This document shows positions 53,501 to 61,988 of a DNA stretch of 64,000 nucleotides, one piece after another. The DNA is taken from positions 744,001 to 808,000 of the forward strand of contig NZ_CP022121.1 in assembly GCF_002224645.1 (NCBI RefSeq), written 5' to 3'. How positions within the stretch are numbered: the first letter of the stretch is position 1; each line of letters starts with the position of its first letter. The stretch comes from Dehalobacterium formicoaceticum. Its GTDB lineage: Bacteria > Bacillota > Dehalobacteriia > Dehalobacteriales > Dehalobacteriaceae. The translations under genes were made by a program, and so were the position numbers. The notes beneath the pieces were generated by a model. The model searched no databases and had not been told where the DNA came from. It was given only the letters and a program-made list of their open reading frames with translations.

Positions 53501-56003
53501 TGGCGACTACGGCCGGTTGGTTTCATCAAAAGATCCCCTCCAACGAGAAACTGTCTACAGCATCGATGAATGGGATCGTTTGAAATCCGTCACCGATGTC
53601 CAGGGGAATAAACAATTCTATGAGTATGATATTGTACAGCAAAGTAAGGATACCTATTTCCAGCCGGCAGGGGGCAGCAGTGAAAACCACTACCGGGAGT
53701 GCTTCGATGAAAGAGGCCGGATCATTGAGCGCAGGGCCTATCCCGTAAGCGGCGGCCCCGGGGTATCGGAAAGCTACACCTACGACCTTTTGGATAATCT
53801 GATCCGTCTTACAGACGGGAAAGAAAACCAAACTGATTTTCACTATGACGCTTTGGGGAATGTAAGCAGTGTCACCAACGCCTTAGGAGAAAACACAGAT
53901 TACGCTTACAACCATCTGAATCAAATCAGTGAAATCAAGCAATATGAAAATAGCCAGAGCATCATTAACAGCAAAGCCTATGATGAAAGGGGAGCTTTAC
54001 TCTCACAAACCAGACCCATGGGTGAAACTCGCACCTATGTTAATAACGCCGTCGGATTGCCTGTTCTGATGACCGATGCCACGGGTAAGAGCACCGCCTA
54101 CTCCTATGATTATCTGAATCGGCTTAAAGAGAAGAGGGCCAATGAGGATGGGATCACCCTCACCTATCACCCCATGGGTCAGCCGGATCAATATGCAGTC
54201 TGGAAGGATACCGGGGGCAGCAAGGTGTACGGGGATGCCCTGACCTATGAATATTTTGGCGATGGAGTCACCCGGGAAAGAATGTTGGGAAACTACAGCA
54301 CCGCTTTCCAATACGATCCGGTTTTAAACCGGACATCTGTGCAGGATCCCTTTAACCTGACGGTGCAGTACAGCTATGACAGTCTGAACCATCCGGATCA
54401 GGTAACCGTGGAAGGGCAGGTCTTCGATTACGAATTCTACGGGGACGGGATGCTGAAATCGGTGCAGTACCCTGCGGTCGGAGGAAAGATTCCCCTCAGC
54501 ACCTATACTTATGATAATATGAACCGCCTGACTTTCTTGGTGAATAAAGTGGGCACTCAGATTATCTCCCAATACAGCTACCGGTATGATGATAACAGCA
54601 ATATCATCGAGCAGGTGGAAAACGGGAGCGTGACCCGTTATACTTATGATGTATTGAACCGACTGATTGAAACTACCTTGCCGGACGGGACAAAGAAAAC
54701 TTATGGGTATGATACCCGGGGCAACCGTACCCAGATGAGGGGTACCGCAGAGGATGAACTGACCGGTATACCCGGTACCTTTACCTATAACAATTGGGAC
54801 CAGTTGGACGAGTTTAGCAGCCAAGGGGAGGTAACCCAGTATCAATATGACGGGGAAGGTCTGCGTACCGCAAAGACCAATGACGGGGATACCCTGCGCT
54901 ATCATTTGGATGATCAGGGGAGAGTCCTGGCCGAATCCAACGGAGCGGGTCAGGTAACAGCCCAAAACATCTGGGGCCACCGAATGCTGGCCCGCAAGAT
55001 CAGCGGCAGCTACTATTATTATTTCTACAATGGTCATGGCGATGTGGTGCAGATCGTGAACAGCAGCGGTACTGTGGTTAACCGCTACACCTACGATGAA
55101 TGGGGGAATGTGCTGAGTCAGACGGAAGGGATTGATAATCCCATCCTCTATGCGGGAGAGTATTATGATGAAGAGAGCGGGCTGTACTATTTAAGGGCCA
55201 GGTATTACGATCCCTCAGTGGGCAGGTTTATATCGGAGGATCCTGCTAGGCACGGCTTGAACTGGTACACATATTGCTTTAATAATCCGGTGAATTTTAT
55301 TGATCCTAGTGGATTAGCATATGTCCAACTCCGGCCAACGATTCAAAATTTAGGTGGCAGCATCAGTTGGAATTCCAATACGAATGTAGGAACTGTTTAT
55401 TTGGATGGAAGCTCTGTCACAGTATATGACCGTGATGGCAATGGTAACTTCATTCAAGGTGGTTTAATGTATTCCAATGATACATGGCTTTTTGCAGCAT
55501 TAGCAGTAAAATTTGATCTAGGAAATGGTTGGACTGGCAGAATAGAACGTGATGCATCGGGTGCTAGATCAGATAAGCATGCGCACGTGTATAAAGGAGA
55601 CTCAAAATATGCACAAAATGAAGATGGATCGCCGCATGATGGTTCTAAAGGAGGTCCTCCCGGTAGCGTAAAAAATAATTTGAAAAAGAAAAAGGGATGG
55701 GATTGGGACGCAAAAGAAAAAGATTGGGCGAATAAGATTTATATAGGTGTAGATGATGGTGGTACCCATTATATAAAATATCCTAATGGTAGAGCGGTTA
55801 AGGTTGCGCCGTATAGACCGATGGGATATACGGCGCCGTATTGGCCAAATAGAAATGAATTAATTGAGTATTATACTGGGCCTACTTATATAAATAATAA
55901 TGCTGGAAACAGCAATAACGGAAAAGGAATGATTGTCCCAATGCCAAATTCCATGCCCATACCTATGCCGTCACCAGCCCCCATGCCAATACCTATTTTT
56001 TGA
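50547..56003 (+). CDS. RHS/YD-repeat polymorphic toxin, main part
   Basis: An 1818-residue frame, continuous with 49797-50306 apart from one TAG. The first ATG (50547) has no good ribosome site. In order: RHS-type N-terminal region (PQTGELTLRFDDIQLPGRNG), a carbohydrate-binding-like beta domain (residues about 255-413), some 25 YD repeats, the RHS core (LYYLRARYYDPSVGRFISED, about residue 1550) and the NFIDPSGL boundary (about 1586). After this comes a 230-residue variable tip with HAHVYKGDSKYAQNEDGSPH and a Pro/Met-rich tail. The architecture is that of contact-dependent or secreted polymorphic toxins. Tip activity is unknown; its His/Asp-rich stretch would suit a nuclease. Confidence 0.82.
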   Translation: MDKSNEEILEGIPDNTLDPALESELEAIMQQVNEEESWFNSLVGPSIANNVHNNKYAAWDDTSEIVSPQTGELTLRFDDIQLPGRNGLDLTIGRIYQSSQARTGKWDISPFEDQQNSFSSYFQERYNLGTGWSFAFPSVQVEQDSDQDIESRELYYHTGNGEVYLVKMTSQTGDSNLENYYRKDCEFRGDTTYVYMDGTEGDGLESIRSQYVFETADKTKQYFAADGRLMAIIDRFGNKIEFKHKLFPVTNRVVNYDFDDSNQMDSGVPWTFNEAYLKIATDKGYQDNTSLWFEHPSSTRTTQSAFSKPIKVTPNRKHRISGYLADALDAGVASVRIHQYSKWRGIHYNAYLGGWVSGYFLEKVPNSSIEIASSSYGDWNWRGFEEYFTVDDDTDYIQIEFLAKSAKGDAWLDKVCLDQVYPLITEITDSIGRKINFQYTDNFYEEDGEDDNNNPITVTIKDPSLSQTKTLTYQRGVINTQSYDYLFQGVLLSYKNGELDMDDYQVYPGEDYSGQRRYPSLGSYHDGEDLYEYKYSLKMNLFSFVNKKSSGGYATIGEVLLSHISLRNSRINYNFYETKPKHLGKRGFYEQSYLTDREEDYRVNNKWDRGEHNKRTYSYGGTYQGNPYDNETGYSETFYSNHDLPKNTGFQWICSVEQEDGLKTDYVFKGSSAMGLREDRRVTYHSGGEKETLYYEEYDGTYHNQPLRIKSVQENSGGTYPLYQGYTYNTWGGVAKETKPLTPAQWEDSTQKELNTVSYTYHPTYKFPASTSYYQKEGVLLTENTEYTSSGAIQSTTNAKGETTYFEYADGAHPGNCSKTWRALPNGQQEITEYQYDANYAAYPTRIMQKYTEDGVPKTSITTRQYDFLWGHLISEDDALGNETTYQYDTQGRLMSEWSPWDLEDKSGTYIAIRYFTYDKVLLTDYGYNGRGAFRVQTSTIHFRSIIDRPIINRTYDYYDDYGNLLVKEEWEHVQGLTRATQFHYGDYGRLVSSKDPLQRETVYSIDEWDRLKSVTDVQGNKQFYEYDIVQQSKDTYFQPAGGSSENHYRECFDERGRIIERRAYPVSGGPGVSESYTYDLLDNLIRLTDGKENQTDFHYDALGNVSSVTNALGENTDYAYNHLNQISEIKQYENSQSIINSKAYDERGALLSQTRPMGETRTYVNNAVGLPVLMTDATGKSTAYSYDYLNRLKEKRANEDGITLTYHPMGQPDQYAVWKDTGGSKVYGDALTYEYFGDGVTRERMLGNYSTAFQYDPVLNRTSVQDPFNLTVQYSYDSLNHPDQVTVEGQVFDYEFYGDGMLKSVQYPAVGGKIPLSTYTYDNMNRLTFLVNKVGTQIISQYSYRYDDNSNIIEQVENGSVTRYTYDVLNRLIETTLPDGTKKTYGYDTRGNRTQMRGTAEDELTGIPGTFTYNNWDQLDEFSSQGEVTQYQYDGEGLRTAKTNDGDTLRYHLDDQGRVLAESNGAGQVTAQNIWGHRMLARKISGSYYYYFYNGHGDVVQIVNSSGTVVNRYTYDEWGNVLSQTEGIDNPILYAGEYYDEESGLYYLRARYYDPSVGRFISEDPARHGLNWYTYCFNNPVNFIDPSGLAYVQLRPTIQNLGGSISWNSNTNVGTVYLDGSSVTVYDRDGNGNFIQGGLMYSNDTWLFAALAVKFDLGNGWTGRIERDASGARSDKHAHVYKGDSKYAQNEDGSPHDGSKGGPPGSVKNNLKKKKGWDWDAKEKDWANKIYIGVDDGGTHYIKYPNGRAVKVAPYRPMGYTAPYWPNRNELIEYYTGPTYINNNAGNSNNGKGMIVPMPNSMPIPMPSPAPMPIPIF

Positions 56004-56021
56004 GATAGGAGGACGGAGAAA

Positions 56022-56744
56022 ATGAGTCAAAAAAGAACAAAGATTTATATTAATGCAAATGCTAAAGATCGTGAATTTATTTATACAGGCATAGAATTTT
56101 ATGAATTTGTACATTATTTGCGGAATCCAATAGAGCATATTCTTCTTTTAAAGTCAAACTATATGGGAAATGGTTTTGCAAACAACTTTGAATTGGTAGA
56201 AGGATTAGATGAGGTTGGATTATTAGCAAAAGAAGATGTTAACAGTTATGGGGACTTCTGCTTTGTGGATTATAAGCAAGCGGACATGGTTAATCAATTA
56301 ACAGATGAACAGATAGCAGAGTTGCTATATTTGGGGCATATGTATAAACCATTAACAACACCTTTTTTTGAGAAGTTAGACAACCAATTCGCTTATCTGG
56401 CGCATGATGATGGGTTTTTCTGTAAACTATATTGTCGACATATTGAAGATTTTGCTACATTATTGGCTAAAAAAATTCAATCATGTATTGAGGGCAAAAC
56501 AAAATATAGCATAAGCGAACCAGATAAGCTAATCAGCTGTTGCTTGTTGGAATTAGCGGAAAATGGTTTGCTAATTGATTTCGATGAATTAACGGCTGAT
56601 GATGACCACATTTTCGTAAATTATTTTTTAGTGGGCAAATACACCGACATGGATAGAATATTAAACGAAAATGAACGTCTTAAAGAAAAGGCCATAATTC
56701 AAAACCGTCTTGCTTACACACAATGCAAGTGGAAGTTTGATTAA
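56022..56744 (+). CDS. Candidate immunity protein for the RHS toxin tip
   Basis: A 240-residue, cytosolic-looking protein (no signal peptide or membrane helix) starting 18 bases after the toxin gene with an AGGAGG site. I do not recognise the family. It is acidic, rich in Phe, Tyr and Leu, and clearly more AT-rich than the RHS core, like the toxin tip. Position, size and base composition are those of immunity genes that accompany RHS tips. Function is inferred from context only. Confidence 0.6.
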   Translation: MSQKRTKIYINANAKDREFIYTGIEFYEFVHYLRNPIEHILLLKSNYMGNGFANNFELVEGLDEVGLLAKEDVNSYGDFCFVDYKQADMVNQLTDEQIAELLYLGHMYKPLTTPFFEKLDNQFAYLAHDDGFFCKLYCRHIEDFATLLAKKIQSCIEGKTKYSISEPDKLISCCLLELAENGLLIDFDELTADDDHIFVNYFLVGKYTDMDRILNENERLKEKAIIQNRLAYTQCKWKFD

Positions 56745-56749
56745 GTGTA

Positions 56750-56816
56750 GGGGTTGCGGGGTTATTGGCATGTTACAGGGGGGTGTGCTGAAATCGTCTC
56801 AATACCCGCAACCTCC
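56750..56816. repeat. RHS-border stem-loop element A
   Basis: GGGTTGCGGGGTTATTGGCAT is followed about 40 bases on by CAATACCCGCAACC. The arms GGTTGCGGG and CCCGCAACC pair. It shares the cores GGGTTATTGGCAT, GGGGGTGT and CAATACCC with elements B and C, though the arm sequences differ. It lies right after the immunity gene stop. Confidence 0.6.
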
Positions 56817-56888
56817 TAGTCTCAAAGCCATTATTATTAGAACATGGGACGATCCTTGAAGGGTTCATTTCGGAAGCTTTGCTGTAAT

Positions 56889-56933
56889 AACAGCTCAACA
56901 GTCAGATAAACACTGATTGTTGAGCTGTTTTCT
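56889..56933 (+). terminator. Terminator downstream of the toxin-immunity pair
   Basis: AACAGCTCAACAGTCAG and CTGATTGTTGAGCTGTT pair over 16 of 17 positions with a seven-base loop, followed by TTTTCTT. Confidence 0.75.
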
Positions 56934-56980
56934 TGACCATCTTAGATGTTCAGCAAAATTTTTTTGAGGTTCTGAACATC

Positions 56981-57016
56981 AGGTCAACGGACACTAAAGT
57001 CTATTGACCTTTTTTA
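56981..57016 (+). terminator. Second terminator downstream of the toxin-immunity pair
   Basis: AGGTCAA and TTGACCT, with an inner GAC/GTC pairing, followed by TTTTTTA. It abuts the inverted repeat GATGTTCAG/CTGAACATC at 56945-56980. Confidence 0.7.
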
Positions 57017-57332
57017 TTTGAAAAGAAGGTGTCAATAGGACATCAAGTGATTCTCGCGGTCGGATACCGCGTAAAATCTCCGCGCAGCACACGGTTCCGA
57101 CAGTGGATAAAACTTTTTTGCATGGGTATCTGCAAAAGGGCTTCACGATGAACGACGATTTTTTGAGCTTTTCAGGAATGTCAGGAAACCGTTAATGCTG
57201 CTTTAGTTGCCAGATGACAGAAATATCGTTCAATACCAGGTAATGGGTGTTAGAGATCAGAAACAGATACCGGCTTTCTAGTGATATTGTTCTAAAACTA
57301 TGAACCAGGGGATTCGACTTGATCAGCCAAAC

Positions 57333-57408
57333 GGGATGTCAGGGGGACTGGGTTGTTGGCATTCTAATTCTTTAGAAGTGTTAGCAATGTATGTCAACAC
57401 CTCTATCC
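57333..57408. repeat. RHS-border stem-loop element B
   Basis: GGATGTCAGGGGGACTGGGT, then TGTTGGCATTCTAA, and after about 20 bases GTTAGCAATGTATGTCAACA. The arms GGTTGTTGGCATT and AATGTATGTCAACACC pair imperfectly. It ends exactly where homology to the first RHS gene begins (CTCTATCCGGGGGA, compare 52061). Confidence 0.6.
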
Positions 57409-57559
57409 GGGGGAAGAATATTCCGGCCAAAGAAGATATCCCAGCCTGGTAAGCTACCATGACGGGGAAGATTTATATGAATATAGATACAGACTAAGAA
57501 CGGACTTTTTCTCTTTTGTCAACAAGGAATATTCAGGTGGCTATGCAACGATTGGTGAG

Positions 57560-60500
57560 GTGTTATTAAGAAGCATCTCACTGCGTAACAGCCGGATTAA
57601 TTATGATTTTAATGAGACGAACCCCAAGCATTTGGGGAGAAGAGGCTTTTATGAACAATCCTATCTGACCTCCCGGGAAGAACAATACTTAGTTAATAAC
57701 AAATGGGACGGCGGAGGACATAACAAAAGAACCTACAGTTACGGTGGTACCTACCAGGGAAATCCCTATTACAATGAAACCGGCTACTCGGAGACCTTTT
57801 ACAGTAATCATGATTTACCTAAAAATACAGGGTTCCAGTGGATCTGCAGCGTAGAGCAGGAGGACGGATTAAAAACTGATTACGTCTTCAAAGGAAGCAG
57901 CGCCATGGGCCTTCGTGAAGATCAAAGGGTCACCTACCATTCCGGGGGTGAAAAGGAAACTCTGTACTATGAAGAGTATGACGGGACATACCATAACCAG
58001 CCCCTCCGCATCAAAAGTGTGCAGGAAAACAGCGGCGGTACCTATCCCCTCTATCAGGGCTATACCTATAATACCTGGGGCGGCGTAGCAAAGGAAACGA
58101 AACCATTGACCCCGGCCCAATGGGAAGACAGCACCCAAAAGGAACTGAATACTGTGAGCTATACCTATCATCCCACGTATAAGTTTCCTGCATCCACAAG
58201 CTATTATCAAAAAGAGGGTGTATTATTAACGGAAAATACCGAATATACATCCTCCGGTGCGATTCAGTCCACAACTAATGCCAAGGGGGAAACCACCTAT
58301 TTTGAATATGCGGACGGGGCCCATCCCGGGAACTGCAGCAAAACCTGGCGGGCGCTCCCGAATGGTCAGCAGGAGATTACAGAGTATCAGTATGATGCTA
58401 ATTATGCTGCCTATCCCACCCGGATTATGCAAAAGTATACGGAAGACGGAGTACCTAAAACCAGTATCACCACTCGTCAATATGATTTTCTATGGGGCCA
58501 TCTGATCAGTGAAGATGATGCCTTGGGTAATGAAACCACCTATCAATATGATACTCAGGGACGGTTGATGTCTGAATGGTCTCCCTGGGATCTGGAAGAT
58601 AAGAGTGGTACTTATATCGCAATTCGGTATTTTACATATGACAAAGTGCTGTTGACGGACTATGGCTATAACGGCCGGGGGGCTTTTCGGGTACAGACGT
58701 CGACCATCCATTTTCGCAGTATCATCGACCGGCCGATTATCAATCGCACCTACGATTATTATGATGATTACGGCAATCTTCTGGTGAAAGAGGAATGGGA
58801 GCATGTGCAGGGTCTTACCCGTGCAACCCAATTCCACTATGGCGACTACGGCCGGTTGGTTTCATCAAAAGATCCCCTCCAACGAGAAACTGTCTACAGC
58901 ATCGATGAATGGGATCGTTTGAAATCCGTCACCGATGTCCAGGGGAATAAACAATTCTATGAGTATGATATTGTACAGCAAAGTAAGGATACCTATTTCC
59001 AGCCGGCAGGGGGCAGCAGTGAAAACCACTACCGGGAGTGCTTCGATGAAAGAGGCCGGATCATTGAGCGCAGGGCCTATCCCGTAAGCGGCGGCTCTGG
59101 GGTACAGGAAAGCTATACCTATGACCTTTTGGATAATTTGATCCGTCTTACAGATGGGAGAGGAAACCAAACAGATTTTCACTATGACCCTTTGGGTAAT
59201 GTAACCGGCGTCACCAACGCCTTAGGAGAAAACACGGATTACGCTTACAACCATCTGAATCAAATCAGTGAAATCAAGCAATATGAAAACAGCCAGAGCA
59301 TCATTAACAGCAAAGCTTATGATGAGCGTGGAGCTTTGCTCTCACAAACCAGGCCCATGGGGGAAACTCGCACCTATGTTAATAACGCCGCCGGATTGCC
59401 TGTTTTGATGACGGATGCCACAGGCAAAAGCACCGCCTATTCTTATGACTATCTGAATCGGCCCAAAGAAAAGAGGGCCAATGATGACGGCATCACCATC
59501 ACCTATCACCCCATGGGCCAGCCCGATCAATATGAGGTCTGGAAGGATACCGGGGGCAGCAAGGTGTACGGGGATACCCTGACCTATGAATATTTTGGCG
59601 ACGGAGTCACCCGGGAAAGAAAGTTGGGTAATTACAGCACTGTTTTTCAATACGACCAGGTTTTAAACCGGACGTCCGTGCAGGATCCCTTTAACTTGAC
59701 GGTTCAGTACAGCTATGACAGTCTGAACAATCCGGATCAGGTAACCGTGGAAGGGCAGGTCTTCGATTACGAATTCTACGGGGACGGGATGCTGAAATCG
59801 GTGCAGTATCCTGCGGTCGGAGGAAAGATTCCCCTCAGCACCTATACTTATGATAATATGAACCGCCTGACTTTCTTGGTGAATAAAGTGGGCACTCAGA
59901 TTATCTCCCAATATAGCTACCGGTATGATGATAACAGCAATATTATTGAGCAGGTGGAAAACGGGAGCGTGACCCGTTATACTTATGATGTATTGAACCG
60001 ACTGATTGAAACTACCTTGCCGGACGGGACAAAGAAAACTTATGGGTATGATACCCGGGGCAACCGTACCCAGATGAGGGGTACCGCAGAGGATGAACTG
60101 ACCGGTATACCCAGTACCTTTACCTATAACAATTGGGATCAATTGGCCCAGTTTAGCAGCCAAGGGGAGGTAACCCAGTATCAATATGACGGGGAAGGTC
60201 TGCGCACCGCGAAGATCCAGGGCACGGATACCCTGCGCTATCATTTGGATGATCAGGGGAGAGTCCTGGCTGAATCCAACGGATCTGGTCAGTTAACAGC
60301 CCAAAACATCTGGGGCCACCGAATGCTGGCCCGCAAGATCAGCGGCAGCTACTATTATTATTTTTACAATGGCCATGGTGATGTGGTGCAGATCGTGAAC
60401 AGCAGCGGTGCTGTAGTCAACCGCTACACCTATGACGAATGGGGGAATGTGCTTAGTCAGACGGAAGGGATTGATAATCCTATCCTCTATGCGGGAGAGT

Positions 60501-60784
60501 ACTATGATGAGGAGAGTGGGCTGTACTATTTAAGGGCCAGGTATTACGATCCCTCTGTGGGCAGGTTTATTTCGGAGGACAGTAATGAGGGGCAGGTCAC
60601 CAATCCGCTAAGTTTGAATCTGTATCAATATTGTTATAATAACCCGGTACTAGGATGTCGGAGGGACGGGGTTATTGGCATTCTAAGTTGGTCATTGGGG
60701 GTGTCAGCAATGTCAATACCCCCGTCTCCCGGACAACTATTATGGGTGCTTACGCCCGGATCCTCCCTTGCTCCCGGGAAGTAG
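57560..60784 (+). CDS. 5'-truncated second RHS/YD-repeat gene
   Basis: A 1074-residue frame homologous to 52221-55246 of the first RHS gene at a constant offset of 5339 bases with no indel seen. Homology and open frame reach back to about 57401, but there is no signal peptide, ribosome site or proper start, so the gene is a headless copy. The RHS core LYYLRARYYDPSVGRFISED is intact. The tip then differs: YQYCYNNPVLGCRRDGVIG followed by about 35 residues encoded mainly by stem-loop element C. It lacks a toxin tip and an immunity gene. It may serve as a silent donor for recombination with the first gene. Confidence 0.75.
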   Translation: MLLRSISLRNSRINYDFNETNPKHLGRRGFYEQSYLTSREEQYLVNNKWDGGGHNKRTYSYGGTYQGNPYYNETGYSETFYSNHDLPKNTGFQWICSVEQEDGLKTDYVFKGSSAMGLREDQRVTYHSGGEKETLYYEEYDGTYHNQPLRIKSVQENSGGTYPLYQGYTYNTWGGVAKETKPLTPAQWEDSTQKELNTVSYTYHPTYKFPASTSYYQKEGVLLTENTEYTSSGAIQSTTNAKGETTYFEYADGAHPGNCSKTWRALPNGQQEITEYQYDANYAAYPTRIMQKYTEDGVPKTSITTRQYDFLWGHLISEDDALGNETTYQYDTQGRLMSEWSPWDLEDKSGTYIAIRYFTYDKVLLTDYGYNGRGAFRVQTSTIHFRSIIDRPIINRTYDYYDDYGNLLVKEEWEHVQGLTRATQFHYGDYGRLVSSKDPLQRETVYSIDEWDRLKSVTDVQGNKQFYEYDIVQQSKDTYFQPAGGSSENHYRECFDERGRIIERRAYPVSGGSGVQESYTYDLLDNLIRLTDGRGNQTDFHYDPLGNVTGVTNALGENTDYAYNHLNQISEIKQYENSQSIINSKAYDERGALLSQTRPMGETRTYVNNAAGLPVLMTDATGKSTAYSYDYLNRPKEKRANDDGITITYHPMGQPDQYEVWKDTGGSKVYGDTLTYEYFGDGVTRERKLGNYSTVFQYDQVLNRTSVQDPFNLTVQYSYDSLNNPDQVTVEGQVFDYEFYGDGMLKSVQYPAVGGKIPLSTYTYDNMNRLTFLVNKVGTQIISQYSYRYDDNSNIIEQVENGSVTRYTYDVLNRLIETTLPDGTKKTYGYDTRGNRTQMRGTAEDELTGIPSTFTYNNWDQLAQFSSQGEVTQYQYDGEGLRTAKIQGTDTLRYHLDDQGRVLAESNGSGQLTAQNIWGHRMLARKISGSYYYYFYNGHGDVVQIVNSSGAVVNRYTYDEWGNVLSQTEGIDNPILYAGEYYDEESGLYYLRARYYDPSVGRFISEDSNEGQVTNPLSLNLYQYCYNNPVLGCRRDGVIGILSWSLGVSAMSIPPSPGQLLWVLTPGSSLAPGK
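60653..60733. repeat. RHS-border stem-loop element C
   Basis: GGATGTCGGAGGGACGGGGT, TATTGGCATTCTAA, then GGGGGTGTCAGCAATGTCAA and TACCCCCGTCTCC. The arms GAGGGACGGGG(T)TATTG(G)CATT and AATGTCAATACCCCCGTCTC pair. It follows directly on the NNPV codons where the second RHS copy leaves its core. Confidence 0.65.
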
Positions 60785-60786
60785 TC

Positions 60787-61740
60787 TTAATTATAACGTA
60801 TCATTATATATTCAATAAATTGATATACATGCAAATAAATACGCTTCAAAAACGGTTTTATTTTTTGCGTCACCGGAATTGGAGCAGGAGTTGTCTCAGC
60901 TGATCCGTCTACCAAAGAAAGTAATTTTTCCACTGAATAGTCACCAAAAACATTAAACCTTTTCAATTGAAAAGGATCGGTTTTAAGAGAATTAAAACCC
61001 TCCTTGGTGATAAAGCCAAGTTGGAAGCCACTGTCTTTAGTAAGGTATCTGACTGCTTTACTGTGGGCACCGTATGGATAAGCAATGGCTACAGCTTCAG
61101 TTCCGATATTTTTTTCGATCAGCTGCTTAGATTGAAGCAGATCCTCGCGAATCCGCTTTTCATATTGATCCAGGCTTTCCCTCTTATCTTCTAGAAACAA
61201 ACGGTTGGTGAGAGCGGGTTTTTCCAGCCACTCTCCTGTTTCCTCATTTTGGACGAGAAAATTGTAATGACTTTCATGACTGTGGCTTTGAATATCAATG
61301 ACACCGGAATCCGCCATTTCCTTGCCTTGGGCCCAGGTGAAGTGGGGAAGATTTCCTGGAGTTTTACCCATCTCGCCGGTTACAACAAAGATCGTTCCTT
61401 TCAGTCCCATCTCCCTAAGGATGGGATAAGCATAGGTGTAGTTGCTGAGGTAACCGTCATCAAAGGTAACGAGTAGGGGCTTGGGGGGCGGTATCTCATT
61501 TTTGTTGATGATGTCTGACAGCTCACTGGCAGTAAGAAAGGTATAGCCAGCCTCCTTTAATGCGGCCATTTGCTTTTTAAAATCAGCGGTCAGAAGGGTC
61601 ACACTATTTCTGTTTTTTTCATCTAAATGATGATAGGTCAGAACGGTGATCTCTGTTTTTGACCCATTGTTTCTATATAACCCCACACTTGCGAAACAGA
61701 TAATGCTGATCAGGATGAGGATCAATATAAGTTTTTTCAT
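60787..61740 (-). CDS. Exported polysaccharide deacetylase (NodB-type)
   Basis: A 317-residue exported or membrane-anchored enzyme. The start is ATG 61740 (MKKLILILILISIICF signal/anchor), with GGGAG upstream; an in-frame ATG two codons earlier is too close to that site. NodB motifs: TVLTYHHLDE, the metal motif TFDDGYLSNYTYAYPIL and DIQSHSHESH. The order and the YPYGAHSKAV motif fit PgaB/IcaB-like or peptidoglycan N-deacetylases. Substrate is an N-acetylglucosamine polymer by family; which one is open. The gene ends three bases past the convergent RHS frame. Confidence 0.88.
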   Translation of the reverse strand: MKKLILILILISIICFASVGLYRNNGSKTEITVLTYHHLDEKNRNSVTLLTADFKKQMAALKEAGYTFLTASELSDIINKNEIPPPKPLLVTFDDGYLSNYTYAYPILREMGLKGTIFVVTGEMGKTPGNLPHFTWAQGKEMADSGVIDIQSHSHESHYNFLVQNEETGEWLEKPALTNRLFLEDKRESLDQYEKRIREDLLQSKQLIEKNIGTEAVAIAYPYGAHSKAVRYLTKDSGFQLGFITKEGFNSLKTDPFQLKRFNVFGDYSVEKLLSLVDGSAETTPAPIPVTQKIKPFLKRIYLHVYQFIEYIMIRYN

Positions 61741-61952
61741 AAGCATTTTCTCCCAGCATGTAATCAATAAGTGGATGATCCCGGATCATTCCCTCATAGT
61801 AGACGTTTCATCAGGCCAATTTGTTTCATGAAATGACAAAATACGCAAAACATTTATTCAAGGATAACAACTATGCTCCCGAAAGTCAAAAGAAGGGAAA
61901 GAGGCAGAAATGCAAATGATAATTTTTTCAGATATAGAATCATGAAAAGTGA

Positions 61953-61958
61953 TATAAT
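61953..61958 (+). promoter_or_regulatory. Possible -10 box of the queG-like/selD unit
   Basis: GATATAATATG contains a TATAAT about 31 bases before the TTG start; no clear -35 is seen at normal spacing. Confidence 0.3.
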
Positions 61959-61988
61959 ATGCTAAAGCAGCTTTTTGGAGGAGGATCA

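Larger units (their letters stand above)
56745..57400. other. Gene-free stretch with stem-loops between the two RHS loci
   Basis: 656 bases without a convincing gene. It holds, in order, stem-loop element A (56750-56816), a terminator (56889-56933), an inverted repeat GATGTTCAG/CTGAACATC (56945-56980) directly joined to a second terminator (56981-57016), about 310 bases in which nothing is recognised, and element B (57333-57408). The unrecognised part may be a decayed mobile element or old toxin-tip DNA. Confidence 0.6.

Noticed and set aside
54324-55037. Long minus-strand frame (237 codons) and similar ones opposite both RHS copies
   Set aside because: They are shadows of the YD repeats: the biased plus-strand codons keep the opposite strand open, the products have no family features, and the same frames recur in both copies.
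57020-57330. Decayed transposase in the gap between the two RHS loci
   Set aside because: Short frames exist but none gives a recognisable transposase motif; terminal inverted repeats were not found.
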